From positions 1 through 64,000 of the forward strand of contig NZ_JARUIU010000012.1 of the NCBI RefSeq assembly GCF_029667115.1: DNA of 64,000 nt, read 5' to 3'. The notes beneath the pieces are model-generated. The model did not search any database. It had not been told where the DNA came from and worked only from the letters and a program-made list of their open reading frames with translations. Positions 1 to 9,561 of the stretch are shown here, piece after piece. The translations under genes and the position numbers were made by a program. Each line of letters begins with the position of its first letter. Position 1 is the stretch's first letter. Source of the DNA: Jeotgalibacillus sp. ET6 (lineage in GTDB: Bacteria; Bacillota; Bacilli; Bacillales; Jeotgalibacillaceae).

Positions 1-1
1 G

Positions 2-685
2 GTTGCCTTTGCACTTGTTCCTTTGCTGCTAATATTCGTATTATTTCAGTTCACTTTATTAAATTTGACTAAAGAACGGATTATTCGAATTCTTTATGGA
101 TTTGTCCTCACATTTTTTGGTCTATCATTTTTCCTGCAGGGTGTTCATGTGGGATTTATGCCTGTTGGAGAAATGATGGGTGAGACACTTGGTGACAGGT
201 CCTCTACTTGGCTTTTGATTCCTATCGGCTTTATACTCGGTTTTGTTGCCACTTTTGCAGAGCCTGCGGTAAGAATTATGAACGAAGAAGTAGATAAAGT
301 AACGGGAGGCTCCATTTCAGAAAACGTGATGCTTTACACGATTTCAATTGGGGTTGGGGTATCCATCGCGCTGTCAATGGCACGAATTTTGTACGGATTT
401 TCATTGTGGTGGCTGATTTTGCCTGGATATATTATCGCAATTGGATTAATCTTCATTTCAAGAAAAACATTTGTGGCAATTGCATTTGACTCAGGTGGTG
501 TGGCAACAGGTCCTATGACAGTTACCTTTATTACCTCAATGGCTGTGGGGGTAGCAGAGGTAACAGATGGAAGAGATCCTCTTCTTGATGGCTTTGGTTT
601 AATTGCGCTGGTCGCACTTGCCCCAATTATCTCAGTTTTGATCCTCGGTCAAATTTATATGAGGAAAGGCGGGAATAAGGCATGA
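2..685 (+). CDS. DUF1538 family membrane protein (5' end outside window)
   Basis: The reading frame is open back to the first bases of the window, so the gene is cut at its 5' end and no start codon is claimed. The visible part of about 227 residues is very hydrophobic, with about six to seven membrane segments and glycine-rich stretches such as GVGVSIALSMARI. It resembles the DUF1538 family, putative transporters of unknown substrate. Its stop codon overlaps the start of the next gene by 4 bp, which encodes a double P-II protein. That is the arrangement expected for a transporter and its P-II-type regulator, as in AmtB-GlnK, but this pairing is inference. Family call fairly sure; function unknown. 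Confidence 0.75.
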   Translation, partial: VAFALVPLLLIFVLFQFTLLNLTKERIIRILYGFVLTFFGLSFFLQGVHVGFMPVGEMMGETLGDRSSTWLLIPIGFILGFVATFAEPAVRIMNEEVDKVTGGSISENVMLYTISIGVGVSIALSMARILYGFSLWWLILPGYIIAIGLIFISRKTFVAIAFDSGGVATGPMTVTFITSMAVGVAEVTDGRDPLLDGFGLIALVALAPIISVLILGQIYMRKGGNKA

Positions 686-1371
686 ATTTAAACCACAAAT
701 TATTTGTAGCTGTTTTAAAACGGGGCAGCTCCCGATCTTTTATTCGCAAGGCTAAAAAAGCCGGTCTTGATGGAGCCACCGTTTTATATGGCTATGGTAA
801 AGGGAAAAACGAAAAAGACAGCTTTTTGGGTGTGAAGCTTGATCATAAAAAAGACATCGTGCTTGCAGCTTATGATGGAAATCTGGAAGATCAAATTATA
901 CGTGCAGGGATTGATGCGATCAACCTTGAAAAAAAGGGAAATGGCACAATAGGGTTTGTGATTCATTTATCAAAATTACTTGGGGTTCCCCATCTTCAGG
1001 ATCGCGCCAATCAGGAAGGAGCATTTCGTGTGAAAGATGAAAGTAAACAGTACCAATTGATTATCACGATTGTTAATTCGGGAGAGTCAGAATCGGTTAT
1101 CAAGGCCTCTGCACGCGCAGGAGCAGAGGGTGGTACCGTCCTAACTGGCCGGGGCACTGGAGTGAATGAACGCCAGACCTTTATGAAGTTTTCTATTGAT
1201 CCTGAGAAGGATGTTATTTTAACGATTGTACCTTCTGCCATTACGGATCAGGTGATTGAGGAGATTAACGAGGAAATCAATCTGGACCAGGCAGGAAAAG
1301 GAATTTGTTTTCTTGTGGACGTTGAAAAAGTTTTCGGCATCAACCACAGCTCTATGGATCAATCTGATTGA
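682..1371 (+). CDS. Tandem double P-II-like regulatory protein
   Basis: A 229-residue protein with two P-II-like (ferredoxin-fold) units in one chain, about residues 5-110 and 120-225. Both units share the pattern KAxxAGxxGxTVLxGxGxGxNE followed by FxxxxDxxKDxxL and end with a hydrophobic strand and VxKVFGI/LSKLLGV. P-II proteins sense nucleotides or small ligands and bind membrane transporters or enzymes. The ATG overlaps the DUF1538 stop by 4 bp, so the two are translationally coupled. The fused double unit could act as half of a pseudo-trimer or bind as a dimer; the ligand is unknown. The usual uridylylated tyrosine of GlnB is not obvious. Confidence 0.8.
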   Translation: MNLNHKLFVAVLKRGSSRSFIRKAKKAGLDGATVLYGYGKGKNEKDSFLGVKLDHKKDIVLAAYDGNLEDQIIRAGIDAINLEKKGNGTIGFVIHLSKLLGVPHLQDRANQEGAFRVKDESKQYQLIITIVNSGESESVIKASARAGAEGGTVLTGRGTGVNERQTFMKFSIDPEKDVILTIVPSAITDQVIEEINEEINLDQAGKGICFLVDVEKVFGINHSSMDQSD

Positions 1372-1428
1372 AGCTGACGAGCGTTCAGTAGAAGTAATAA
1401 AAGGAAATGGAAGGGAGTTGCAATTAGT

Positions 1429-2400
1429 GTGAGAGTAGTCATTATAGGAGCAGGTCTAAGCGGACTATTCGCTGCCAAAACATTGGATAAACTTGGTCAC
1501 AATACGATTATGATTGAAAAAGGAAGAAGCGCCGGCGGAAGGATGGCTACCAGAAGAATTGGTGAGGGCCGAGCGGACCACGGTGCCCAGTTTTTTACCG
1601 TCCGCTCAGAAGAACTTCAGAAAATGACTGAGGATTGGCTTGAAAAACACTGGATTAAAAAATGGTTCGGCGATGACTTCCCCAGATACATAGGGGTGGA
1701 AGGAATGAATCCGTTTATAAAAAAACTTTCCTCCTCTCTTTCAATTGAACTCAATGAGCGCGCAGTAAATATTTCTTCAGGTCCCATTGGTGTAACAGTT
1801 CATACGGAAAAAGGGGAACACTATGAAGGTGATGCTGTGATTCTTACAGCCCCTGTTCCCCAGTCATTAGAGCTGTTGCAAAAATCACCTCAGTTGCTTA
1901 ACGAAGAGAATGAAAGGCTGCTGAAGTCCATAAGCTTTAAATCATGTTTTACAGGCCTTCTCTCGATGAAGACACCCATCCAGATTGGAAGATCAGGGAT
2001 ACAATCGAAGGATCTGCCTGATGGAGTGGATAAAATTGTGGCAAATGATCAAAAGGGGATTTCTGCTGCTCCCATCCTTTCAGTCTATATGTCTGGTGAT
2101 TGGAGTGACAGCCATTTTCATTTAAATGATGAATTGGTTCTTGAGAAACTGATTTCGACGCTTCCCTCTTCTGTTACCGGTCAGATTGATAGTTCCCAGC
2201 TTAAACGCTGGCGCTATTCTGAAGCTAATGATGTGTTTAGGTACCCTTATATGCGACTTGGCCCACAGCCGGTTTATTTAGCAGGCGACAGTTTTCTCAC
2301 AGAAAATGATTCGAGCGGCAGAACACGGATTGAAAGTGCCATCCTCTCGGGTATCCGTGCAGGAGAAGCAGTGGCATCAGACTTGTCTAACAACATTTAA
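1429..2400 (+). CDS. FAD-dependent amine oxidase/renalase-like oxidoreductase
   Basis: A 323-residue protein starting at GTG after a GGAAGGGAG ribosome binding site. It opens with the Rossmann dinucleotide motif VIIGAGLSGLFAAK (residues 4-17), then IEKGRSAGGRMATRR and DHGAQFFTVR, the pattern of renalase-like NAD(P)/FAD-binding proteins (COG3380). A C-terminal VYLAGDSF segment and a helix rich in small residues complete the FAD site. The substrate is unknown. The gene stands alone; its TAA is followed at the very next base by a copy of the dispersed GGGACAAAA repeat, whose first hairpin may serve as its terminator. Confidence 0.8.
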   Translation: MRVVIIGAGLSGLFAAKTLDKLGHNTIMIEKGRSAGGRMATRRIGEGRADHGAQFFTVRSEELQKMTEDWLEKHWIKKWFGDDFPRYIGVEGMNPFIKKLSSSLSIELNERAVNISSGPIGVTVHTEKGEHYEGDAVILTAPVPQSLELLQKSPQLLNEENERLLKSISFKSCFTGLLSMKTPIQIGRSGIQSKDLPDGVDKIVANDQKGISAAPILSVYMSGDWSDSHFHLNDELVLEKLISTLPSSVTGQIDSSQLKRWRYSEANDVFRYPYMRLGPQPVYLAGDSFLTENDSSGRTRIESAILSGIRAGEAVASDLSNNI

Positions 2401-2604
2401 AGAGCCTGGGACAAAAGTGTCTCAAGCTCTCTGACCGGTTCACTTCGCTTCAGACTGACGCTTTTCGCAGGCAGAGCCTTATTAGGGAGTTGCCCTGTAA
2501 TGGCTCTGCCTGTAGGGAGTCGCCGCCTTCCTCTTCGCTCATCTCATACTGGGGGTAGGTGGTGCATCCCTTTTTCTAAACTTTTTCAGTCGTGTCCCTG
2601 CCCT
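2401..2604 (+). repeat. Dispersed GGGACAAAA repeat, copy 1
   Basis: About 204 bp starting immediately after the preceding stop codon. The left end forms a hairpin from GAGCCTGGGACA and TGTCTCAAGCTC; the right end is a worn form of TTTTGTCCCAGCCTC. The middle holds GACCGGTTCACTTCGCTTCA, seen in most other copies. No gene is credible here. Confidence 0.85.
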
Positions 2605-2611
2605 TTCCTTC

Positions 2612-3682
2612 CTATTCTATTTTTACTGACCAATAAGCCCCTTTGTCGATATGAACAAATGGAATATCTGTATCAATGTCACCTGTAATTTTTTCAATCA
2701 AAATGTCTTCCCCATTCAGCCATTCTCCAAAGTTAAATTCACTCGGCTCCTGGTCTCCTCCAAGTGCAAACCAGATTTTCATTTCACGCGGCAAATAGCC
2801 GGAGGTGTGAATGGTACCTGCCCAATCCCTGTAAAGCTTAGAAAATACACCTTTATCCGTATCATTCATAAGTCGGAAGGCTCCGTATGGGGTCGTCACT
2901 TCATTGCGCTGGGAACGGATTGCCTCCATCCTTTTGATTGAATCTACAAGATGATAGCGATTTTCTTTCTTCATAATTTCAAAATGGTTTGTACATACAT
3001 CTGAATGTCTGACCTCTACTCCTCTCGGGGATGTTTCGATCACAAAGGACTGATTGGTTTTATCGAATACTGTGTAGCTGAACGAATGGCGGTGAGGAAT
3101 TTCTTTCAGCATCTGTACAGCTTCATCAACGTTTGAACATGATTCAAGAATCATACGCCCAATTGTGCAGCAGATAAAACCATCTCCCGGCCGTTTCCGG
3201 TTCATAAAATTATATCCGATGGAAAGACCGTGCTCATTCATTCCATCCATCCGTCCTGTAATCCGCTGAGAAGGACCTGCTATGGCATAGCCGCTATCGG
3301 TGGGCTGATAAAATATAAAGCGCCCCTCGTAGGTTTTTGGCATATAGTCATAGTTCCTAATCATGTAGCCATCCCCGGTCATAATTGAACAGCCTGAACG
3401 GTTATAATCAACTCTGTAGCCGCCAAACTCCATCATGACACGGTCCATTGGCCAGTCCAGGGCGTCTCGTATTCCAAGTAACTCTTCCCATAATCCGGGG
3501 GTGAATCTCCTAATCGCTTCTTTCACTTCCCCTTCTTCCACTTCAAATCTGGGCTTGCGAACTTTCCACTGTTTTTCCCTGTTCTCAACTGTCAGGGAAT
3601 CCCGCAGCAGCCTCCCCTGAAAGAAGCCAAAATCATAATGTGTACCGCGGTACTGCAAAATATCACTATGTACTGTTTTCAT
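2612..3682 (-). CDS. C45-family (acyl-CoA:6-APA acyltransferase-like) Ntn hydrolase
   Basis: A 356-residue protein. ATG at 3682 is preferred to the in-frame TTG nine bases upstream because the ribosome binding site AGAGGG overlaps the TTG. The N-terminus YRGTHYDFGFFQGRLLR and the block RVDYNRSGCSIMTG, with the likely autoprocessing nucleophile at Cys98, match the C45 family related to isopenicillin N acyltransferase and choloylglycine-like amide hydrolases. NYDY follows the cysteine, as is common in this fold. There is no signal peptide, so it should be cytoplasmic. It is flanked by repeat copies on both sides and has no operon partner. The family is clear; the substrate (an amide or N-acyl compound) is unknown. 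Confidence 0.8.
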   Translation of the reverse strand: MKTVHSDILQYRGTHYDFGFFQGRLLRDSLTVENREKQWKVRKPRFEVEEGEVKEAIRRFTPGLWEELLGIRDALDWPMDRVMMEFGGYRVDYNRSGCSIMTGDGYMIRNYDYMPKTYEGRFIFYQPTDSGYAIAGPSQRITGRMDGMNEHGLSIGYNFMNRKRPGDGFICCTIGRMILESCSNVDEAVQMLKEIPHRHSFSYTVFDKTNQSFVIETSPRGVEVRHSDVCTNHFEIMKKENRYHLVDSIKRMEAIRSQRNEVTTPYGAFRLMNDTDKGVFSKLYRDWAGTIHTSGYLPREMKIWFALGGDQEPSEFNFGEWLNGEDILIEKITGDIDTDIPFVHIDKGAYWSVKIE

Positions 3683-3790
3683 TGTTTTCAACCCTCTTTT
3701 ATCTGTTTCATTATAGTAGACAGTTTAAGGGAAATTGTGGGACAGGTAAAGAATATGTGCTTAACTATAAAGCAGGATTAAATAAAAAAA

Positions 3791-4012
3791 GAGCTTGGGA
3801 CAAAAGTGTCTCAAGCTCTACGACCGGTTCACTTCGCTTCAGGCGGACGCTTTCCGCAGGGACGGCGCTGAGCCCTCCTAAAGGCTTCGCCTTGCGGGGT
3901 ATCAGCTTGCCGTCATATCCTGCAGAAGTGGCCACCCTCCGCTCCGCTCACCTACAACTACTAATAAATAGTTCCTCATTTTTTAAACTTGTTTGAGTTC
4001 TGTCCCAGCCTC
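3791..4012 (+). repeat. Dispersed GGGACAAAA repeat, copy 2
   Basis: A full-length copy of 222 bp between the C45 and DinB-like genes, filling most of a 370 bp gap. It begins GAGCTTGGGACAAAAGTGTC and ends with TGTCCCAGCCTC, giving inverted ends. The core contains CGCAGGGACGGCGCTGAGCC and CCTGCAGAAGTGGCCACC, found at matching positions in other copies. Confidence 0.9.
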
Positions 4013-4055
4013 ATTCATGGACATGGAACCATTGAGGTCATGTCCCCAAAAAACG

Positions 4056-4523
4056 CTAAAGCATCTTCACCATTTGCTTCATAGCACCAAGATGATAGGC
4101 AGTGTGAGCCAAGGAACCTAAAACCTCGTTTGTGTGGATATCAATGGATTTCATTCGATCCACGCCTTCAAGTAATTTTTCGTATTCTGTGCGAAGCTCC
4201 TGCTGTATCCTTTTCCACTGATCATCAGATACATGTTCAATCTTCCAGCTTTCTTCCCAATTCATTTCAGGATTTTCATTGCTGTTTAAGATCTCATTTG
4301 TTCCCCATACGTAATAACGGACATGATCGGCATGCGCTGCAAGAGTGGTTCCATTAATGGTAAGGGATGCTTTTTCGGCTGACATGGTTTCAAGGAGACC
4401 AAAAATGCCGGAATCAGGCTCTGAATTAACAAAGTAACTGCCCCCATCATGCGGGTCAGCCGGTCCTTCAAATACTTCCTGAATCATTCGCTTTGCTGAC
4501 ATTACCATTGGATGATGACTCAT
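4056..4523 (-). CDS. DinB-like/DUF664-type four-helix protein
   Basis: A 155-residue protein. The ATG at 4523 follows TGGAGGGATCAT, which favours it over the upstream in-frame GTG. The helical pattern with histidines in TTLAAHADHVRYY and in the C-terminal LAHTAYHLGAMKQM is that of DinB/YfiT-like proteins, which use three histidines on a four-helix bundle to bind a divalent metal. Some members are thiol transferases using bacillithiol or mycothiol, so a thiol-linked role is possible but not shown. It stands alone and is followed by a repeat copy. Confidence 0.65.
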   Translation of the reverse strand: MSHHPMVMSAKRMIQEVFEGPADPHDGGSYFVNSEPDSGIFGLLETMSAEKASLTINGTTLAAHADHVRYYVWGTNEILNSNENPEMNWEESWKIEHVSDDQWKRIQQELRTEYEKLLEGVDRMKSIDIHTNEVLGSLAHTAYHLGAMKQMVKML

Positions 4524-4653
4524 ATGATCCCTCCAGTACACATTGACTTAACATCGTGTTCTTTTTAAATACCCTCATTTATAAAAATTCACACGTCCAC
4601 TCTTTCATATTTTTTCATTCATTCCTTTTATCCCCAAAAGTATGACTTAGAGG

Positions 4654-6090
4654 TTATTTCAAAAACATATCCTCTACCCGCTTTTTATAAGGGGTGCGGT
4701 CATAGATCTGATACAATGTGCTCGATAGACGAGCAGGATCCCCAAAGAAAAAACGCTCATATAAGGTTTGCCTGGACCCGAATTCACTCATGCATGTATC
4801 CCAGGCAAGCCTGAAAAGTTTTACACGGCTGAATGCATCCCTGGTTTTAGACTGCAGATATTGATCCAGATCTCCACGGATTTCCGACTGAAAATCGGCT
4901 TCTGTCGGAATTGCGACCATACCGCTTGCTCCAAGCAGCTGAAGAATCTCAGTCAGCCGGGGGTATATGCGTGGAAATGTATTAATGGCTGTATAAAGCG
5001 GATTGACATCAGGAAGCATAAATCCATGGTCCATAGAAGCACCCGTTTCAGAAGCCTGCAGCAGAGCTTTCATGGTCTCAAGCGCAACAATAATTTCAGA
5101 AACCTTTTCACGAACATGTAAAAAGTCGCCAATCTGTATGCTGTCGACCATCAGCTGTGCGACTCCTAAAATAAATTCAACCTTGACGACCTGTCTTGAA
5201 GCTACCTGATGAAGAGCAAGCTGAGCATATGCGCCTTTTTTGGAAAGAACGTCTGTCGCTTCAATATTTTTAAAATGAAAAATCCTGTTCCAAGGGACGA
5301 GTACGCGATCAAAAATAACCATTGCATCGCTTTCTTCAAAGCGGGAGCCCAGAGGAGAATCAAAGGTGGATTCCGTATGGCAAAAAGGCTGCCGGCAAAT
5401 AAATTTTATGCCTTTTGTATTGCTTGGAATGGAGAAAGAGTAAGAATAATTTGAATCCAGCATGCCTGCTGGAGAATACACAATAATTTCATCTGTTATT
5501 CCCCCCTGCGTTGCCAGCAGCTTTGCGCCATGAATGATGATCCCCTCATCTGTGCGATCCACGATTTTTGCTGCTATAATCTGATCGGGCATTTCTAAAT
5601 ACTGATAGGGTGCACGGTTCACTTGCGGGTCGATAAAGGTATGTGTAAAAGACCAGTCGTTTTCCCTGGCCTGCTCAAAAATTGAAAGAATATTCTCAGG
5701 ATAGCAATTTTCCCTTTCCTCAAGCAGATAAGAAGATGCCACAAGAGACACCAGCACGGTATTCATATAATCCGGACTTCTTCCCATCATGCCTGCATGC
5801 GTCCTCGCCCATTCCTGAAACATCAACCTTCGCTGAAGCAGATCTTCTTTAGATACAGGCAATAAAAACGAAGCACCTACCTGCTTGCCTGTCTGTGGTG
5901 AACGAAATGTCATCATCTCTTTTATTGATTTCTTATGCTGCAAATCATAAAGTGCTGCCTGGCTTTTCATAACCCCTTTAAAGGCAGGATGTTTTGAAAT
6001 ATCCCCTTTCACCCGGCTGCCATTAATCCAAACCTCACTTTGCAATCGATTGATTCGATTTATATATTCAGCTCCTGTTATGGCGCCCAC
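4654..6090 (-). CDS. 4-hydroxyphenylacetate 3-monooxygenase-like oxygenase (HpaB family)
   Basis: A 478-residue protein starting at GTG after AAAGGGGGAAAGCTT. The opening GAITGAEYINRINRLQSEVW, the MMGRSPDYMN block near residue 120 and the AKLLATQGGITDEIIVYS region are typical of the HpaB/PvcC family of FADH2-using monooxygenases. These hydroxylate phenolic compounds such as 4-hydroxyphenylacetate to a catechol, using reduced flavin from a separate HpaC-type reductase. No reductase gene is adjacent. Length matches the family (about 475-520). B. subtilis carries a lone homologue (YoaI). Exact phenolic substrate is not determined by the sequence. Confidence 0.82.
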   Translation of the reverse strand: MGAITGAEYINRINRLQSEVWINGSRVKGDISKHPAFKGVMKSQAALYDLQHKKSIKEMMTFRSPQTGKQVGASFLLPVSKEDLLQRRLMFQEWARTHAGMMGRSPDYMNTVLVSLVASSYLLEERENCYPENILSIFEQARENDWSFTHTFIDPQVNRAPYQYLEMPDQIIAAKIVDRTDEGIIIHGAKLLATQGGITDEIIVYSPAGMLDSNYSYSFSIPSNTKGIKFICRQPFCHTESTFDSPLGSRFEESDAMVIFDRVLVPWNRIFHFKNIEATDVLSKKGAYAQLALHQVASRQVVKVEFILGVAQLMVDSIQIGDFLHVREKVSEIIVALETMKALLQASETGASMDHGFMLPDVNPLYTAINTFPRIYPRLTEILQLLGASGMVAIPTEADFQSEIRGDLDQYLQSKTRDAFSRVKLFRLAWDTCMSEFGSRQTLYERFFFGDPARLSSTLYQIYDRTPYKKRVEDMFLK

Positions 6091-6213
6091 AAGCTTTCCC
6101 CCTTTACAAATGGTGCCTGCTTACAAATAACTCCACCCCGCTGTCTTATTACCATATTTTTATTCACATGAACTATTCATAAGCGTTGAAAATTAATGTA
6201 TGAGAATTAAAAA

Positions 6214-6315
6214 GAGAGCCTGGGACAAAATTGTCTCAGACTCTCTGACCGATTCACTTCGCTTAAGGTGGACGCTTCAGGGACCGCTCCCTCACCATCG
6301 AACTGCCTTGAGCCA
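6214..6315 (+). repeat. Dispersed GGGACAAAA repeat, truncated copy 3
   Basis: The left half only: GAGAGCCTGGGACAAAATTG with its hairpin partner TCTCAGACTCTC, then GACCGATTCACTTCGCTTAA and GGTGGACGCTTCAGGGACCG. The right half with the TTTTGTCCC end is missing. It lies between the HpaB-like start and the M14 peptidase stop in a 246 bp gap. Confidence 0.75.
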
Positions 6316-6336
6316 TTCATTCAAACATTAACCACG

Positions 6337-9300
6337 TTAGAAAGATTTAATATCTAAAAGATCTTTCGATTTGTCTTGCGATACTGCTTTAATTGAAATC
6401 AGACTTACATTTTGTTTACTATCTTCTCCTTCTCTTTCAGGATATGTTTCATCCTGTTCCGTTACGGTAATGGAAATCGTGAAATCATCACCAAGACTTG
6501 ATGCTTTTTTCAGATTAATGTCTTCCAGCGGAATCAGATAAACTGACTTGCCTGTTCTTAGTTCAATACTTGCCTCCTTATGAGCCTTTTTCAGCTGTGC
6601 AACGGCTTTTGATGGGATAGCAACTTCAAGTGAGCCGCCTTCTCCATTCCAATCTGATTCAAGCACGACATGGTTAAGTTGTTCCTTTGATTGAATCGCT
6701 TGTGCGAATGCATTTTGCTCAACCTGCATATTGGTTTTTCCTTGACTTACTTTTTCGTTCATTTTATCTTTTCCTACAGTTTCATGATGTTTTTTTCCTT
6801 TTCCAGGATGTTTAGGCTTCCCTGGTTTTTTGGTCTTTGTTTCGTCACTAACAGAGTCGAAGATACTATTGGCAAGCAATCTGTAGCTGTATTGCGTATG
6901 CCCTCTAAAGGCCAGCTCATTAGCAAAAAGAGTGAAGTCTGTGCTTTCTGTCTCGTGAGTAAAGGCCATTGTTTGACCTTTTGCCCCCTCATTTCCGGGC
7001 CACCATCCGGATACATAAAAGTCATCTTCATCTCCAAAACGTGCAAGCACTTCTGCTTTTTCAGGCACAGTTGTGATCCATGAGCCAGTAGCGATATATA
7101 GGTAGTCTTCTTTCTCATATCCTGACGTTATTAAGTGGTCTGTCACATCAGCCTTGACTAATCCTTCATGATTCGAGCGGGTATAAGAAAAGTTAAACCC
7201 TGGCAATACACCGCTGTTGCGCACTGCGTTTAAAGCTGAGACACCAATTCCTATAAACGCTTTTCCTTCAACTGTTTCTTCTGTAAATGAGCCGCTGTCA
7301 CTGACAATGACATCAGCTTTTTCCGCATCTACAAGCTCAAATCCCAGCTGTCTAAGCGAGAAATTTAATTGTGCTGACCCTGTTGCGGCCACTTTTGCCT
7401 GGGATAAAGCGGTGGTTTTCAAGCTCTTCCCGTTCCCTACTGAAGCTGCTTCAAAATAGTAATCATCAGCGTATTTATGAAGATCCCTTGATTGAATCAC
7501 GTAATCTCCTTTAGAAGCTTTGCCCTTGCTTTCCAGGACTACTTCTACTTTTTTTCCTTCACGCAGAAGTGTATTCACTAGTTTAACAGTGTCATTGGTG
7601 TTGTTTTTCACAATTTGTTTAGGCGGATTTCCTTTTACATCACCATCCGGAAGTGTGACCTCTTTCACTTCCCTGGTGCGGTCTTTAAAGACATTCTCTT
7701 CTCGAACCTCAATTACATCAAATCCTCTTAGATCTGGAAAGTTTACAACAATCGGGTCATACATAGCATTCCAGTCTGATACGTTGTCGCCTTCATAGAG
7801 GACTGCATTTGCCAAGCCCCGCTTTGCTTGATCCATCGGCACAATAAAAGTACCTTTTGGATACGAAGTCCCATTAAGTTTGGCTTTAGTCGTGAGCTCC
7901 TCTACATGTATCCCATTGCGAATAAGATATTCTGCCATTTTATGTGCCTCGAGCACATTTTTCTGCACATCCTCAGTGTTGGGAATAACATAATACTCAG
8001 GGAAAAAATTGTCGTTGCCGTTTCGGTTTCGTCCAATGGATTCTCCTTCTGCGTTTACTAAATATTCATCCACTGAACGATCATCCTGCCCTTTAACACC
8101 GCGTTCGAAAATTTCCAATTGATCCTTAAACAGCTCATCCTTATTTTCTGCTACAAAAAGTGCAGAACCTAATCCAACCCCTACCATTGCATCAAAAGAA
8201 TCCTGGCTCAACGCCGGCACTTCTACGGTATGACCCATCGAACCGTGAAGCATTGCATACATCGCTGTATAGGCAGGTGTCATATCATCCCAGCCATCTT
8301 CCCACTCCAGCTGTGGAATAAAATAAGAGGTTAAATCAGAATTCCCCACACCAGCACGTCCCATGGCATCAGCCTGGTTCAGCATATTGCCTATGAGAAG
8401 ATCATACTCAAAATTCGGATTGTGGGGCGGTGTGCCCGGTTCGATCAAAAAGCCATCCACATACCCATGCATATCGATAAATGATAATGGCGTCCATTTG
8501 GCAATCTCTTCTGTCACATGCTGCGTTTCAACCTGTGTTTGATTTGTATTATCCCGATTCAAATCAAAACCTTCAGCATTAGCCCGCGTATTTGCTGCTC
8601 GTCCATCGGGATTATTGGTAAACATATATAAAAAGATTGCATCATCAAGAACTTCATCCACTTGAATCGTTTCTTCTATATCATTCCCTTCTTCATCTGT
8701 ATTCGTAAAGGAAACCTCTTCATCAAGTGCGAATTTTTCCAGCAGTTCAATCTGCGCATCCACACCTTCCACTTCATCCGGGTGAATATTATTAAACCAG
8801 ATTGGAACCTGGTAATCTTCCATTTCTCCATTTTCGAGTTTTTCAAGCAAACTCTCAGGATCATCAAGTGCCTCAGGGAGCGTTTCGTTTAAATATGTAT
8901 CTACTGCTTTTTCATCTCTTGCTAAAATGACAAAATGAAGATCTCTGCCCTCTACTGACTCACCAAGCTTTTGATACTCCAGGTACCGGTCGTTGCTTTG
9001 GCTGCTTTTTGCTTCTTCGAAAATTTCATCGATTTCAGGTTTTAGTTCATCATAGAATAAAAATTCATCGTATACATTAAGTGAAACGTCAGTTGCTGCT
9101 TTTACGCCACTCTCTGAATTGATCACAGCAAGTTCATAGTCACCAATGAACTGCTGATACTGTGTACGTATGGTACGATTGGACAAGTCAGAACGATCGT
9201 ACAATAGACCGAATTCAATTGTTGCAGTCATTTCAGTTGAACCTTCTGTATACTCGGGTCCTTCGACTACTTTAATAAAGGGCTCCCCGTTGTAATCAGT

Positions 9301-9561
9301 GCCTCCGCTCCATTTTTTCCATTCTGAAAGATCCTTTCCTCCAAATTGGAAGGTTAATTGATCAGCATTTACCTCTTTGCCAAAGTCTGCTCTTACCTCT
9401 ACTGTTCTGGCCTCTGTCATGGAAAAGACAGACCTGCTTACATCCAAAGCTATTCCTTCACTTGCTTGAACACTGGTTGTCCCACTTTCTCCAAAAGCTG
9501 TCGAAAAAAGAAGAATAACAGCGATCAACGCTGCTGCGGAGCGTAAAACCAAATTTTTCAT
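6337..9561 (-). CDS. Secreted M14-family zinc carboxypeptidase
   Basis: A 1074-residue exported protein. The start is the ATG at 9561, behind GGCAGGAG, because it opens a clean signal peptide (MKNLVLRSAAALIAVILLFS, likely cut after VQA); the frame runs further upstream but without a ribosome binding site. The peptidase domain is about residues 190-560: zinc ligands are probably H260 and E263 in NNIHPDEVEG and H365 in FIDMHGYVDG, with NPDGRAANTRAN and FDLNRDNT carrying the substrate-binding arginines. The C-terminal half is an unassigned region with a lysine/proline/histidine-rich linker near KKPGKPKHPGKGKKHH. It probably trims peptides outside the cell or at the wall. The large size is typical of Bacillaceae M14 exoenzymes. 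Confidence 0.85.
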   Translation of the reverse strand: MKNLVLRSAAALIAVILLFSTAFGESGTTSVQASEGIALDVSRSVFSMTEARTVEVRADFGKEVNADQLTFQFGGKDLSEWKKWSGGTDYNGEPFIKVVEGPEYTEGSTEMTATIEFGLLYDRSDLSNRTIRTQYQQFIGDYELAVINSESGVKAATDVSLNVYDEFLFYDELKPEIDEIFEEAKSSQSNDRYLEYQKLGESVEGRDLHFVILARDEKAVDTYLNETLPEALDDPESLLEKLENGEMEDYQVPIWFNNIHPDEVEGVDAQIELLEKFALDEEVSFTNTDEEGNDIEETIQVDEVLDDAIFLYMFTNNPDGRAANTRANAEGFDLNRDNTNQTQVETQHVTEEIAKWTPLSFIDMHGYVDGFLIEPGTPPHNPNFEYDLLIGNMLNQADAMGRAGVGNSDLTSYFIPQLEWEDGWDDMTPAYTAMYAMLHGSMGHTVEVPALSQDSFDAMVGVGLGSALFVAENKDELFKDQLEIFERGVKGQDDRSVDEYLVNAEGESIGRNRNGNDNFFPEYYVIPNTEDVQKNVLEAHKMAEYLIRNGIHVEELTTKAKLNGTSYPKGTFIVPMDQAKRGLANAVLYEGDNVSDWNAMYDPIVVNFPDLRGFDVIEVREENVFKDRTREVKEVTLPDGDVKGNPPKQIVKNNTNDTVKLVNTLLREGKKVEVVLESKGKASKGDYVIQSRDLHKYADDYYFEAASVGNGKSLKTTALSQAKVAATGSAQLNFSLRQLGFELVDAEKADVIVSDSGSFTEETVEGKAFIGIGVSALNAVRNSGVLPGFNFSYTRSNHEGLVKADVTDHLITSGYEKEDYLYIATGSWITTVPEKAEVLARFGDEDDFYVSGWWPGNEGAKGQTMAFTHETESTDFTLFANELAFRGHTQYSYRLLANSIFDSVSDETKTKKPGKPKHPGKGKKHHETVGKDKMNEKVSQGKTNMQVEQNAFAQAIQSKEQLNHVVLESDWNGEGGSLEVAIPSKAVAQLKKAHKEASIELRTGKSVYLIPLEDINLKKASSLGDDFTISITVTEQDETYPEREGEDSKQNVSLISIKAVSQDKSKDLLDIKSF

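Noticed and set aside
6774-7118. Second frame inside the M14 gene on the same strand
   Set aside because: It overlaps the peptidase coding region fully, and the main frame has continuous domain structure; no start signal.
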